Below are positions 1-5,101 of a DNA stretch of 5,245 nucleotides, in pieces. Below the pieces are notes generated by a model. It worked only from the letters and a program-made list of their open reading frames with translations, searched no databases and had not been told where the DNA came from. Position numbers and translations under genes: made by a program. Source of the stretch: Actinomycetota bacterium (lineage in GTDB: Bacteria; Actinomycetota; Acidimicrobiia; Acidimicrobiales; UBA8592); contig PAYW01000004.1 of the NCBI GenBank assembly GCA_002715425.1, positions 8,988 to 14,232 on the forward strand, read 5' to 3'. Numbering within the stretch: the first letter of the stretch is position 1; every line of letters starts with the position of its first letter.

Positions 1-569
1 GAACCTCCAGGTCCACCTATACGCGCCAGCGTTCCTGATCCACCAAGCTTTTCAACCATCCATTCGGTCTGATCAACTCCTGTGTCTCTCCAGATAGCAC
101 CAACGAAACCAATCTCAAGTGAATCGTCTTTCACACTATCTCCGGTTGACAGAATAGGAATGCCTGCTTCTTTCGCCACTTGATAAGCAGGTTTGAGAGC
201 AACTAGATCACCAGGTGAAGCGATAATTAGATCAATTCCTTGAGTAACCATGTCCTCAATCTGCGCCACTTGGTCTTCCATTACATATGCAGCATCCGCT
301 GAAGTGAAGTTCCAGCAATTCTCAGCACCGAATCTCCTTAAACCTTCTTCCAAATCACGGAAATAAAGGATGAACGTTGCCAAATTGGCATAAGCAACAT
401 CATAAGTTTCTGAGCATGTTTCTTCTTCACTAGCTGTTTCTTCACTAGCTGTTTCTTCACTTGCCGCTGACGCGCTAGATGAATCATCATCGTCATCTCC
501 GCAACCAGCAAAAATAAGTAAAGAAACCATTAATAATGAAGCTAAAAGCTTCCATTTCTTTTGTTTCAT
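1..569 (-). CDS. Sugar-type ABC transporter substrate-binding lipoprotein (RbsB-like, partial)
   Basis: This is the N-terminal 189 codons of an extracytoplasmic solute-binding protein that would capture a small carbohydrate-like ligand and deliver it to the permease encoded just upstream. It runs off the window at base 1; family members are usually 310-370 residues, so roughly half is present. Residues 1-22 are a lipoprotein signal peptide (basic KQKKWK, hydrophobic core, lipobox F-A-G-C), with Cys23 as the lipidation site. Residues 24-51 are an acidic, Ser-rich linker (five Asp, then repeats of ETASE). The mature domain shows the Peripla_BP_4 pattern: DQVAQIEDMVTQGIDLIIAS followed by PGDLVALKPAYQVAKEAGIP, then a beta strand into a GD. 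Cys52 and Cys85 could form a disulfide. The ATG at 569 has AGGAGG at 586-581, 11 bases upstream. It starts 30 bases after the permease stop, so it belongs to the same operon. The ligand (pentose, polyol, inositol or other) cannot be assigned. Confidence 0.9.
   Translation of the reverse strand, partial: MKQKKWKLLASLLMVSLLIFAGCGDDDDDSSSASAASEETASEETASEEETCSETYDVAYANLATFILYFRDLEEGLRRFGAENCWNFTSADAAYVMEDQVAQIEDMVTQGIDLIIASPGDLVALKPAYQVAKEAGIPILSTGDSVKDDSLEIGFVGAIWRDTGVDQTEWMVEKLGGSGTLARIGGPGG
423..461. repeat. 15-bp tandem repeat, about 2.6 copies, in the lipoprotein linker
   Basis: The 15-base unit ttcttcactagctgt occurs at 423-437 and 438-452, identical in both, followed by nine matching bases at 453-461. 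It is in frame with the binding-protein gene and encodes the repeated ETASE linker (about residues 37-50) just after the lipidated cysteine. The perfect identity of the copies at DNA level suggests recent slippage or duplication, so copy number may vary between strains. Confidence 0.85.
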
Positions 570-599
570 TAGGTATTCCCCCTCCTCAAGGGTCTCTTC

Positions 600-1670
600 T
601 CAAAGGTTCAATTTTGAACCTGTTTTTATGAGATCTTCTTTGACACTTTGTCCGTTTTCTTTCTGGTTAGAGGCAATAAGTGCCGTATATCGCACGACGC
701 GACTTCGAATCAGGTCTGAAGTCATCGCTAACATGAACACGAGACCTATCCAGACATCTTGCATATTTGACGTAATATTTAAGAGGTTTAAGCTATTTTT
801 AAGTACTCCAATTAGTAAGACTCCTGCAAGTGTTCGCGGTATAGAACCTCGGCCGCCGAAAAGGTTTGTACCTCCTAGAACCACTGCTGCAACAGCAAAA
901 AGTTCAGTGAGTACAGCCGCGTTTGGTTGTCCAGAGTTAACTCTCCCAAGCAAAGTAAAGGCGGCAATCGCTAGGGCCAATCCACCGACAAGAAATACTG
1001 CGACTCTTACTCTTACCACATTGATGCCAGCACGCCTTGCAGCTTCAGCATTTCCTCCCACGGCATATACCCGAAGACCAAATTGGGTATACCGCAAAAT
1101 AATATGGAATATCACACCAACAGCGAGAGCTGACCAGATAGGCATTCGCAAACCCAAAATTTTATACTGCCAAAAATCCATCCACGCTTCTGGGAAACCG
1201 CCAATTGTGCTACCGGAAGTGATTTCACGTGCTAAACCTCGAGCCATAACTAACATCCCTAAGGTTGTGATAAACGAAGGGACTCGAAGTACCACACTTA
1301 CAAAGCCAATGATCAAACCGAGGATCAAACCTGTGCCAAGGCCTGCAAGAATACCAAGAAAGATACTTTCGTTTTTCACCATTACATCAGCTGAAATCAC
1401 TCCGATCAGAGCTATTGAAGATCCTTGAGAGAGATCCAATTCAGCTGCAATAATTACAAAAGTCATTCCGAAAGCTGCGATAGCGAGAAATGAAGTTTGG
1501 AGTAATATATTCTGTAAATTTCTCGTTGTCAGAAATACGTCAGATTTGAAAGACATGGTGACGAACATTATGAGAATCACTGTAGGAGCGAACCCAGCAT
1601 CGAAAAGCCAAGGGAAAAACCTGCGAGCCCAGTGGTCCCCAGCAGTATGTGTAGTAGCCGTTTGACTCAT
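600..1670 (-). CDS. Sugar-type ABC transporter permease (RbsC-like, BPD_transp_2 family)
   Basis: This is a 356-residue integral membrane subunit of a ribose/xylose/inositol-type ABC importer, complete and of normal family length. It has about 8-10 hydrophobic helices starting near residue 28. Family landmarks are clear: ELDLSQGSS at 77-85 (the usual 'GIDLSVGS' turn), VPSFITTLG at 130-138, the cytoplasmic loop GGNAEAARRAGI at 205-216 that should contact the ATPase, ELFAVAAVVLGGTNLFGGRG at 256-275, and the last helix with GVLKNSLNLLNI. The first 27 residues are a polar, Thr/His-rich cytoplasmic tail. The start ATG at 1670 overlaps the stop of the upstream amidohydrolase gene as ATGA, and AAGG at 1681-1678 lies 7 bases upstream, so translation is probably coupled to that enzyme. 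Only one permease gene is present, which may act as a homodimer as in the RbsC type. The matching ATP-binding protein is not in the window. Confidence 0.95.
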   Translation of the reverse strand: MSQTATTHTAGDHWARRFFPWLFDAGFAPTVILIMFVTMSFKSDVFLTTRNLQNILLQTSFLAIAAFGMTFVIIAAELDLSQGSSIALIGVISADVMVKNESIFLGILAGLGTGLILGLIIGFVSVVLRVPSFITTLGMLVMARGLAREITSGSTIGGFPEAWMDFWQYKILGLRMPIWSALAVGVIFHIILRYTQFGLRVYAVGGNAEAARRAGINVVRVRVAVFLVGGLALAIAAFTLLGRVNSGQPNAAVLTELFAVAAVVLGGTNLFGGRGSIPRTLAGVLLIGVLKNSLNLLNITSNMQDVWIGLVFMLAMTSDLIRSRVVRYTALIASNQKENGQSVKEDLIKTGSKLNL

Positions 1671-2434
1671 GAGGATACCTTCTCCGAGAGCATTTCTCGA
1701 TGTGCGTTAATTCCACTCACAACATGGCCAGTTAGCGCCTCCATGTACAGCTCACCTGCCTCGGCGGTTGCTCCATGCGGATCTCCAATAACCCCAATGC
1801 TTGATAGCCCCTGCATCCCTTCTGACATCAATTTTGAGCTTGCTTGATCTGCAGGACCTACAAAACCAGACTCGTACTTCTCCTCACGGACTAGGTCAGG
1901 GCGAATCGAAAGGATGATACTGGTTTCAAAGTGGCCAGCATGCGTTCCGACGACTTCGGGATCAAGACCAAGTTGTGCAATGGCTACATCATGTATCAGT
2001 GATCGTTGGGTTGGCCAATCATCAAACGAAACTACTAGCTCATCTGCAAACCTCTCTTTGACAAGGCTCATAGAGGTACAATTCCCCGCATGACCAGTTA
2101 CCAAGTAGATCGTCCGGAATCCATGATGTAGATATGCAGAGACAATATCAGCTAGATGATTTACATAGTTTTCAGATGAGATTGTCGAAGTCCCAGAAAA
2201 GCTAAGGTGGTGTCCTGAAACTCCTACAGGGATGCTTGGCGCTATGAGACTCCCTCCAACCATATTTGCTACACGCTCAGCTAATTTTTCAGCAATAATT
2301 TGATCTGTTGATAAGGGGAGATGCGGACCGTGCTGCTCGCAAGCTCCCAAAGGAACGATGAGATCTAAGTCTTGAGAGGCAAGAAGTTTTTCAACTTTAC
2401 GTGATGTCAACTCTCCTAGATTTAGATCTTCCAT
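1667..2434 (-). CDS. Creatininase-family metal-dependent amidohydrolase
   Basis: This 255-residue cytoplasmic enzyme belongs to the creatininase family (PF02633), which hydrolyses cyclic amides, formamides or, in some inositol pathways, cyclic diketones, using a two-metal site. Signature stretches are PLGACEQHGPHLPLSTD at 28-44 (candidate metal ligands Glu33, His35, Asp44), VTGHAGN at 112-118 (His115) and THAGHFETS at 164-172 (Glu170). True Pseudomonas creatininase, as I recall it, has GHYEN where this protein has GHAGN, the pattern of other family branches, so creatinine is an unlikely substrate. The frame stays open up to an ATG at 2509, but that would overlap the cupin gene by 59 bases. 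The ATG at 2434 is preferred: it has GGAG 5 bases upstream, follows the cupin stop by 16 bases and gives the normal family length. The stop overlaps the permease start (ATGA). The context suggests it acts on the imported compound or a breakdown product; substrate unknown. Confidence 0.9.
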   Translation of the reverse strand: MEDLNLGELTSRKVEKLLASQDLDLIVPLGACEQHGPHLPLSTDQIIAEKLAERVANMVGGSLIAPSIPVGVSGHHLSFSGTSTISSENYVNHLADIVSAYLHHGFRTIYLVTGHAGNCTSMSLVKERFADELVVSFDDWPTQRSLIHDVAIAQLGLDPEVVGTHAGHFETSIILSIRPDLVREEKYESGFVGPADQASSKLMSEGMQGLSSIGVIGDPHGATAEAGELYMEALTGHVVSGINAHREMLSEKVSS

Positions 2435-2439
2435 GAATA

Positions 2440-2443
2440 CTCC
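2440..2443 (-). promoter_or_regulatory. Ribosome binding site of the amidohydrolase gene
   Basis: On the minus strand TTTGGAG ends 5 bases before the ATG at 2434. It lies between the cupin stop (2451) and this ATG and decides the start against the upstream ATG at 2509, which lies inside the cupin gene. Confidence 0.7.
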
Positions 2444-2450
2444 AAATTGT

Positions 2451-2930
2451 CTAGGAACCTGCCAGTGTCCCATCAAGATACGTAGGCTTTTCAGGCTTAC
2501 CGACCCCAATAATTACCTGGACTTCGACATCATCGTCTGTGTGGTTAAGAAGACCATGCATTACCCCTGCGGGTGCAAATATCATTTCTTTTTCATTAAG
2601 GACTGTCTCTTCTCTTGACCCATCTTGTCTTTCCCACCAAGCTGTAATTTCTCCTTTGAGCACAAAAAAAACTTCTTCAACTTCATGCGCATGAGACGGT
2701 GCCACCGCTCCGGAAGGCATTGTCATAACTGAGAGGGTGAAGTGATTGGCTGTAATTGTTCCTGGTTCAAAATGTTTTCCGGTAATGCTGGCGCCAACCA
2801 TTCTTACATGGCCGCGTCGATACTGTTCATCGAGAGATGCCTGTTTCTCAAATGGTTCCCAATCCAATTCTTTAGAGCTATGACGCTGAATGTGATCGTG
2901 AAACTCTTGACTAGTGAAATCCCCTACCAA
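2451..2930 (-). CDS. Single-domain cupin protein, first gene of the transporter operon
   Basis: This is a small cytoplasmic cupin of 159 residues with the chosen start. Motif 1 is perfect: GAVAPSHAHEVEEVFFVLKG (G-x5-HxH-x3-E-x6-G), giving metal ligands His80, His82 and Glu86. Motif 2, PAGVMHGLLN, supplies His125, so a full 3-His/1-Glu site is present. The domain has the length of small cupin isomerases, dioxygenases or ligand sensors; none of these can be chosen from sequence. The open frame extends upstream to a TTG at 3038, but that segment contains the promoter and operator and encodes an unlikely N-terminus. The TTG at 2930 is preferred because AAGGTGG lies 6 bases before it and the protein then begins with a natural polar stretch (VGDFTSQEF). 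No in-frame ATG lies before codon 44 of this version, and one there would cut into the fold. It precedes the amidohydrolase by 16 bases, suggesting consecutive or supportive steps on the same substrate. Confidence 0.85.
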   Translation of the reverse strand: MVGDFTSQEFHDHIQRHSSKELDWEPFEKQASLDEQYRRGHVRMVGASITGKHFEPGTITANHFTLSVMTMPSGAVAPSHAHEVEEVFFVLKGEITAWWERQDGSREETVLNEKEMIFAPAGVMHGLLNHTDDDVEVQVIIGVGKPEKPTYLDGTLAGS

Positions 2931-2936
2931 ATTTCC

Positions 2937-2943
2937 CCACCTT
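2937..2943 (-). promoter_or_regulatory. Ribosome binding site of the cupin gene
   Basis: AAGGTGG on the minus strand matches six of seven bases of AAGGAGG and is 6 bases upstream of the TTG codon at 2930. It is the only good site near an in-frame start codon and therefore fixes the start of the cupin gene. Confidence 0.6.
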
Positions 2944-2964
2944 ATATAGACTCCAAGAAAGCCA

Positions 2965-2991
2965 CTTAGTACTAAATATCTTAGTATTAAG
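2965..2991. promoter_or_regulatory. Tandem palindromic operator candidate of the transporter operon
   Basis: Two similar 12-base palindromic units lie 15 bases apart: cttagtactaaa (2965-2976), containing the perfect 10-base palindrome TTAGTACTAA at 2966-2975, and cttagtattaag (2980-2991), which is symmetric except for its central pair. They agree at 10 of 12 positions. The block lies about 4-30 bases downstream of the transcription start predicted from the promoter at 3029-3001, a typical place for a repressor that blocks elongation or initiation. GntR- or LacI-type regulators often control such operons, but no regulator gene is in the window. An overlapping alternative reading is an RNA hairpin (ATATCTTA/TAAGATAT with a 4-base loop) in the leader. 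Confidence 0.5.
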
Positions 2992-3000
2992 ATATCTAAT

Positions 3001-3029
3001 ATACTATTACCTATCTTCGACTTAGTCAA
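3001..3029 (-). promoter_or_regulatory. Sigma-70-type promoter of the cupin-amidohydrolase-ABC operon
   Basis: On the minus strand, TTGACT (3029-3024, five of six consensus bases) is followed by a 17-base spacer and TAGTAT (3006-3001, four of six). Transcription should start near 2994, leaving a leader of about 64 bases before the TTG start of the cupin gene. The leader contains the palindromic operator block. A second possible -10, TATATT at 3003-2998, overlaps it but with a 20-base spacer. Confidence 0.6.
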
Positions 3030-3055
3030 AATTTTCAAGTTCTACTAGCAGTGGA

Positions 3056-3081
3056 CCCAAGAGACAGACTAGACACTTGGG
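3056..3081. other. Short inverted repeat in the divergent intergenic region
   Basis: CCCAAG (3056-3061) and CTTGGG (3076-3081) form a perfect 6-base-pair stem with a 14-base loop. There is no run of T on either side long enough for a standard terminator. It lies upstream of both divergent genes, so it may be an operator half-site pair or chance. Confidence 0.25.
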
Positions 3082-3144
3082 CCTTTACAGTTCATCCATC
3101 CATTGAATTTAGAAAGACACCAGAGATAGAAGCCCTAACGCGTT

Positions 3145-3156
3145 TGACTGCAGTCA
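3145..3156. promoter_or_regulatory. Perfect 12-bp palindrome, possible operator
   Basis: TGACTGCAGTCA is a perfect 12-base palindrome in the intergenic region, about 120 bases upstream of the HugZ-type gene and 115 upstream of the transporter-operon promoter. It overlaps a TTGACT hexamer (3144-3149) that has no well-spaced -10 partner. A second symmetric element, ACTCT-CC-AGAGT, lies at 3209-3220. Both look like dimeric-regulator sites, but neither matches an operator that I recognise. Confidence 0.3.
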
Positions 3157-3225
3157 TCTCACTATATTTCCAGGCTAGAAAATAACGCCTTGTTTTAGCT
3201 ACTTGGGAACTCTCCAGAGTCACTC

Positions 3226-3273
3226 TTTCATCAAGTTGGCCTAGCCATTACACTATGTATTATGGATAGGAAG
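3226..3273 (+). promoter_or_regulatory. Possible promoter and ribosome binding site of the HugZ-type gene
   Basis: The ribosome binding site AGGAAG (3268-3273) is clear, 5 bases before the ATG at 3279. The promoter is uncertain: TACACT at 3249-3254 could be a -10 giving an 18-base leader with a weak -35 (tttcat, 3226-3231), or TATTAT at 3258-3263 with TTGGCC at 3236-3241 and a 16-base spacer, which would start transcription inside the binding site. No clear iron-repressor (DtxR/IdeR) box was found. Confidence 0.3.
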
Positions 3274-3278
3274 AAACC

Positions 3279-4064
3279 ATGACCTCTAAAGGAACGCACG
3301 GAGGAGGAGACTCTGGGCCGGCTATAGCTGGGGATGCCTCCACTTTCCCATCAGATGCCGAGCTTTCTAGAACCCTAGTCGCTTCGTCAACAACTGCATC
3401 TTTAAGCACACTTACAGAATCTGGGTACCCCTACGGGAGCATCGTCTCCTATATCCCAAACGATGATGGAGACCCAGTCATACTTGTATCCGACCTCGCA
3501 GAACACACAATCAATGCGAGAACCGATAGCAAAGCTTCAATGCTCATTGCTGAATCATCCGATGGAGGTGACCCGCTTGGCAAGTCCCGCCTTACCCTCG
3601 TTGGTCGCCTATCCATTATCAAAAATCCAGATAACATTCGAGAAAGGTACCTACAGAGACATGAACACGCATCATTCTATGTGGACTATGACGACTTCAA
3701 TTTCTGGAAACTATCTGTAGAAGAAATCCGATTTGTTGGGGGATTTGGCCATATGAGCTGGGTAACAAGCCACGACTACAAAGATGCGGAAGTCGATCCC
3801 CTATTCGAAACCGCTGCCGGAATTATCTCCCATATGAATGATGACCACAGCGACGCGAACCTTTTATACGTCAAAGCTCTCACAGATCTAGACAACTGTG
3901 AGCAGGCAACGATGCTTGGAATCGACCGATATGGCGTGACTTTACGAGCTATAACCCAGTCTGGCCCAAGAATGGCAAGAGTTGGCTTTCCTTCACCACT
4001 ATCTCTAGCTGACGAAGCAAGACCAGCAATCATAGCTTTACTTGACCATGCCAAGAACCTTTAA
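3279..4064 (+). CDS. HugZ-type FMN-binding split-barrel protein with C-terminal DUF2470 domain
   Basis: This 261-residue soluble protein has the two-domain layout of the HugZ/HutZ heme-utilisation family and of related actinobacterial 'pyridoxamine 5'-phosphate oxidase-like' proteins. Residues 1-24 are a Gly/Ser-rich tail. Residues 26-162 form the split barrel: GYPYGSIVSYIP (49-60), LVSDLAEHTINARTDSKASM (69-88), SRLTLVGRLS (103-112) and the family marker VGGFGHMSWV (153-162). Residues 175-261 are the DUF2470 domain, opening with ISHMNDDHSDANLL and continuing through GIDRYGVTL. In HugZ the barrel dimer binds heme and helps degrade it to release iron; some relatives in plants instead bind glutamyl-tRNA reductase. 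The heme-degrading role here is inferred from family, not shown. The ATG at 3279 has AGGAAG 5 bases upstream. It is divergent from the ABC operon and ends 5 bases before the stop of a possible minus-strand micropeptide gene. Confidence 0.88.
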   Translation: MTSKGTHGGGDSGPAIAGDASTFPSDAELSRTLVASSTTASLSTLTESGYPYGSIVSYIPNDDGDPVILVSDLAEHTINARTDSKASMLIAESSDGGDPLGKSRLTLVGRLSIIKNPDNIRERYLQRHEHASFYVDYDDFNFWKLSVEEIRFVGGFGHMSWVTSHDYKDAEVDPLFETAAGIISHMNDDHSDANLLYVKALTDLDNCEQATMLGIDRYGVTLRAITQSGPRMARVGFPSPLSLADEARPAIIALLDHAKNL

Positions 4065-4069
4065 AACGG

Positions 4070-4153
4070 TCAGATAAACAACGGGATTAGCAATGCTGCG
4101 ACCATCATAAAGGCAGTGACTCCTGCGACGATACGAATTGTTGACTTTTTCAT
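4070..4153 (-). CDS. Possible 27-residue single-helix membrane peptide next to tRNA-Val
   Basis: This tiny reading frame encodes MKKSTIR followed by about 20 hydrophobic residues (IVAGVTAFMMVAALLIPLFI) and a TGA stop. The basic-then-hydrophobic shape is that of a one-helix inner-membrane peptide with its N-terminus in the cytoplasm. I do not recognise the peptide. There is no Shine-Dalgarno sequence: the bases upstream are the acceptor stem and CCA of tRNA-Val, and the ATG comes one base after the CCA. If the tRNA is cut out of a longer transcript right after CCA, the downstream RNA would begin U-AUG and could be translated as a nearly leaderless message. The alternative is that it is a chance open frame in the trailer of the tRNA. 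The good amphipathic design argues for a gene, the lack of other support against. Confidence 0.4.
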   Translation of the reverse strand: MKKSTIRIVAGVTAFMMVAALLIPLFI

Positions 4154-4154
4154 A

Positions 4155-4231
4155 TGGTGGGCCGTGAGGGATTTGAACCCCCGACCCCCTGCGCGTCATG
4201 CAGGTGCTCTAGCCAACTGAGCTAACGGCCC
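4155..4231 (-). tRNA. tRNA-Val (anticodon GAC), CCA encoded
   Basis: Read on the minus strand, the 7-bp acceptor stem is GGGCCGT/ACGGCCC. The D-arm GCTC...GAGC, anticodon stem CCTGC/GCAGG with loop ATGACGC (anticodon GAC), variable loop and T-arm GGGGG-TTCAAAT-CCCTC (with one G-T pair) are all present, followed by discriminator A and an encoded CCA at 4157-4155. It reads the valine codons GUC and GUU. The gene lies 49 bases downstream of the membrane protein gene on the same strand. TAGCAT at 4247-4242 is a weak -10 candidate for its own promoter; read-through from upstream is also possible. Confidence 0.97.
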
Positions 4232-4280
4232 TAGACGGATGATGCTATCAGTCAAAATTCCTTGTTGCTCATTCCTTAGA

Positions 4281-5048
4281 CTATGTATGACGCTTAAAGC
4301 CCGATAGGCCAGCCAATAATGAGATAACTGAACCTCCTAAAACCGACCAGAGGCCTAAATCGAAATCCAGCTTTGCGTTACTAGCGAAAGCAGCATCGAT
4401 AGTGGGAAACCGCTGGATAAGATTTTCCGGAATGTTGTTTGAAGTATTAGTTATATCGACAATGCTGTAAATAGAAAGGGCTAAAGCAACTCCGGCGCTA
4501 ATGATCATTGCAAGCCCAACCCAGCGTTTTCTCTGTCCGGAAAGAAATAAACCAGCAACGAAAGCACATATTCCTCCGGTTATTAACGTCCCAATCCCAT
4601 TAGAGTCACCTATCCCCTCTACAACACCAGTTGTCAGACTCCCACCGGCCGTAGCCCAATCAAGGAAAGAACCAATGACAAGAAATATTGCCCCGATGAC
4701 TCCTAGAGCTCCTGAAAATAAGTCCGGAGGAAAAGCAGGCCGAACTGGCTGATGAACGGCGGTTGGTGCTCTTTCTGTAAGAGTCGTAAATTTTGGATCA
4801 CCATCGTCACCGGCATTCCCACCACCTATAACCAGAATAGGTTCCCCATCATCCGACTCTTCTCCCCATCCATATGTTCGTGAGAAATACTCTGGAAGAC
4901 TTTCTTCGTTTTCCTCGTTCGACTTCGCCATAGGACCAATAGGAGCTGTCGAAGATTCCGCGTTTTCTTCACTGGATGAAACATGGCTTGGATACCATTG
5001 TCCATCTTTGTCTTGCCACCAGTCAGGACCGCGAGGAACATCACTCAT
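4281..5048 (-). CDS. Four-helix membrane protein with N-terminal Trp-rich motif, function unknown
   Basis: This 255-residue protein begins MSDVPRGPDWWQDKDGQWYP, a short Trp/Tyr motif resembling the DUF2510-type motif that often heads actinobacterial, especially acidimicrobial, membrane proteins of unknown role. Residues 24-108 are a polar, acidic, low-complexity cytoplasmic linker with a GGGNAGDDGD stretch. Four hydrophobic helices follow at about 110-131, 152-170, 176-197 and 231-250, with a polar loop of about 33 residues between the last two. No catalytic motif is visible. The frame remains open to an ATG at 5090, but the ATG at 5048 is preferred because the protein then starts at the family-typical MSDVP. 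Neither start has a Shine-Dalgarno sequence; a -10 hexamer 6 bases before 5048 suggests leaderless translation. It lies between tRNA-Cys and tRNA-Val on the same strand. The 'membrane protein' label is secure, the role is not known. Confidence 0.82.
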   Translation of the reverse strand: MSDVPRGPDWWQDKDGQWYPSHVSSSEENAESSTAPIGPMAKSNEENEESLPEYFSRTYGWGEESDDGEPILVIGGGNAGDDGDPKFTTLTERAPTAVHQPVRPAFPPDLFSGALGVIGAIFLVIGSFLDWATAGGSLTTGVVEGIGDSNGIGTLITGGICAFVAGLFLSGQRKRWVGLAMIISAGVALALSIYSIVDITNTSNNIPENLIQRFPTIDAAFASNAKLDFDLGLWSVLGGSVISLLAGLSGFKRHT

Positions 5049-5054
5049 ATCAGA

Positions 5055-5060
5055 AGAATA
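5055..5060 (-). promoter_or_regulatory. -10 element for a leaderless transcript of the membrane protein gene
   Basis: TATTCT (minus strand 5060-5055, TANNNT pattern) ends 6 bases before the ATG at 5048, placing the predicted transcription start on the A of that ATG. This is the layout of leaderless actinobacterial genes. The -35 region is weak (about three of six matches). It also helps choose 5048 over the ATG at 5090. Confidence 0.45.
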
Positions 5061-5101
5061 GTTCGACTCAAGCCACCTCGCATGAATCATGAATGTGTTT
5101 G

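Noticed and set aside
628..1428. Long plus-strand open frame opposite the permease
   Set aside because: It is the antisense shadow of a clear BPD_transp_2 permease; the translation is rich in Arg, Pro, Thr and Lys and shows no domain.
2990..3038. N-terminal extension of the cupin (ILDILILRYLVLSGF) as a membrane anchor
   Set aside because: It is hydrophobic only because the DNA here is AT-rich promoter and operator sequence, the start would be a TTG directly after a stop codon, and a better start with a ribosome binding site exists at 2930.
1..3038. A defence, CRISPR or mobile system
   Set aside because: All genes here are explained by a transporter operon; no nuclease, recombinase, terminal inverted repeats or spaced direct repeats were found.
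3056..3090. Rho-independent terminator
   Set aside because: The 6-bp stem has a 14-base loop and is followed by only three T, and no gene on either strand ends here.
3144..3168. Promoter formed by TTGACT and TATATT upstream of the HugZ-type gene
   Set aside because: The spacer is only 13 bases, too short for a standard promoter.
4501..4752. Plus-strand open frame of 83 codons within the membrane protein gene
   Set aside because: It is antisense to the transmembrane region of a supported gene, has Pro/Arg-rich composition and no ribosome binding site.
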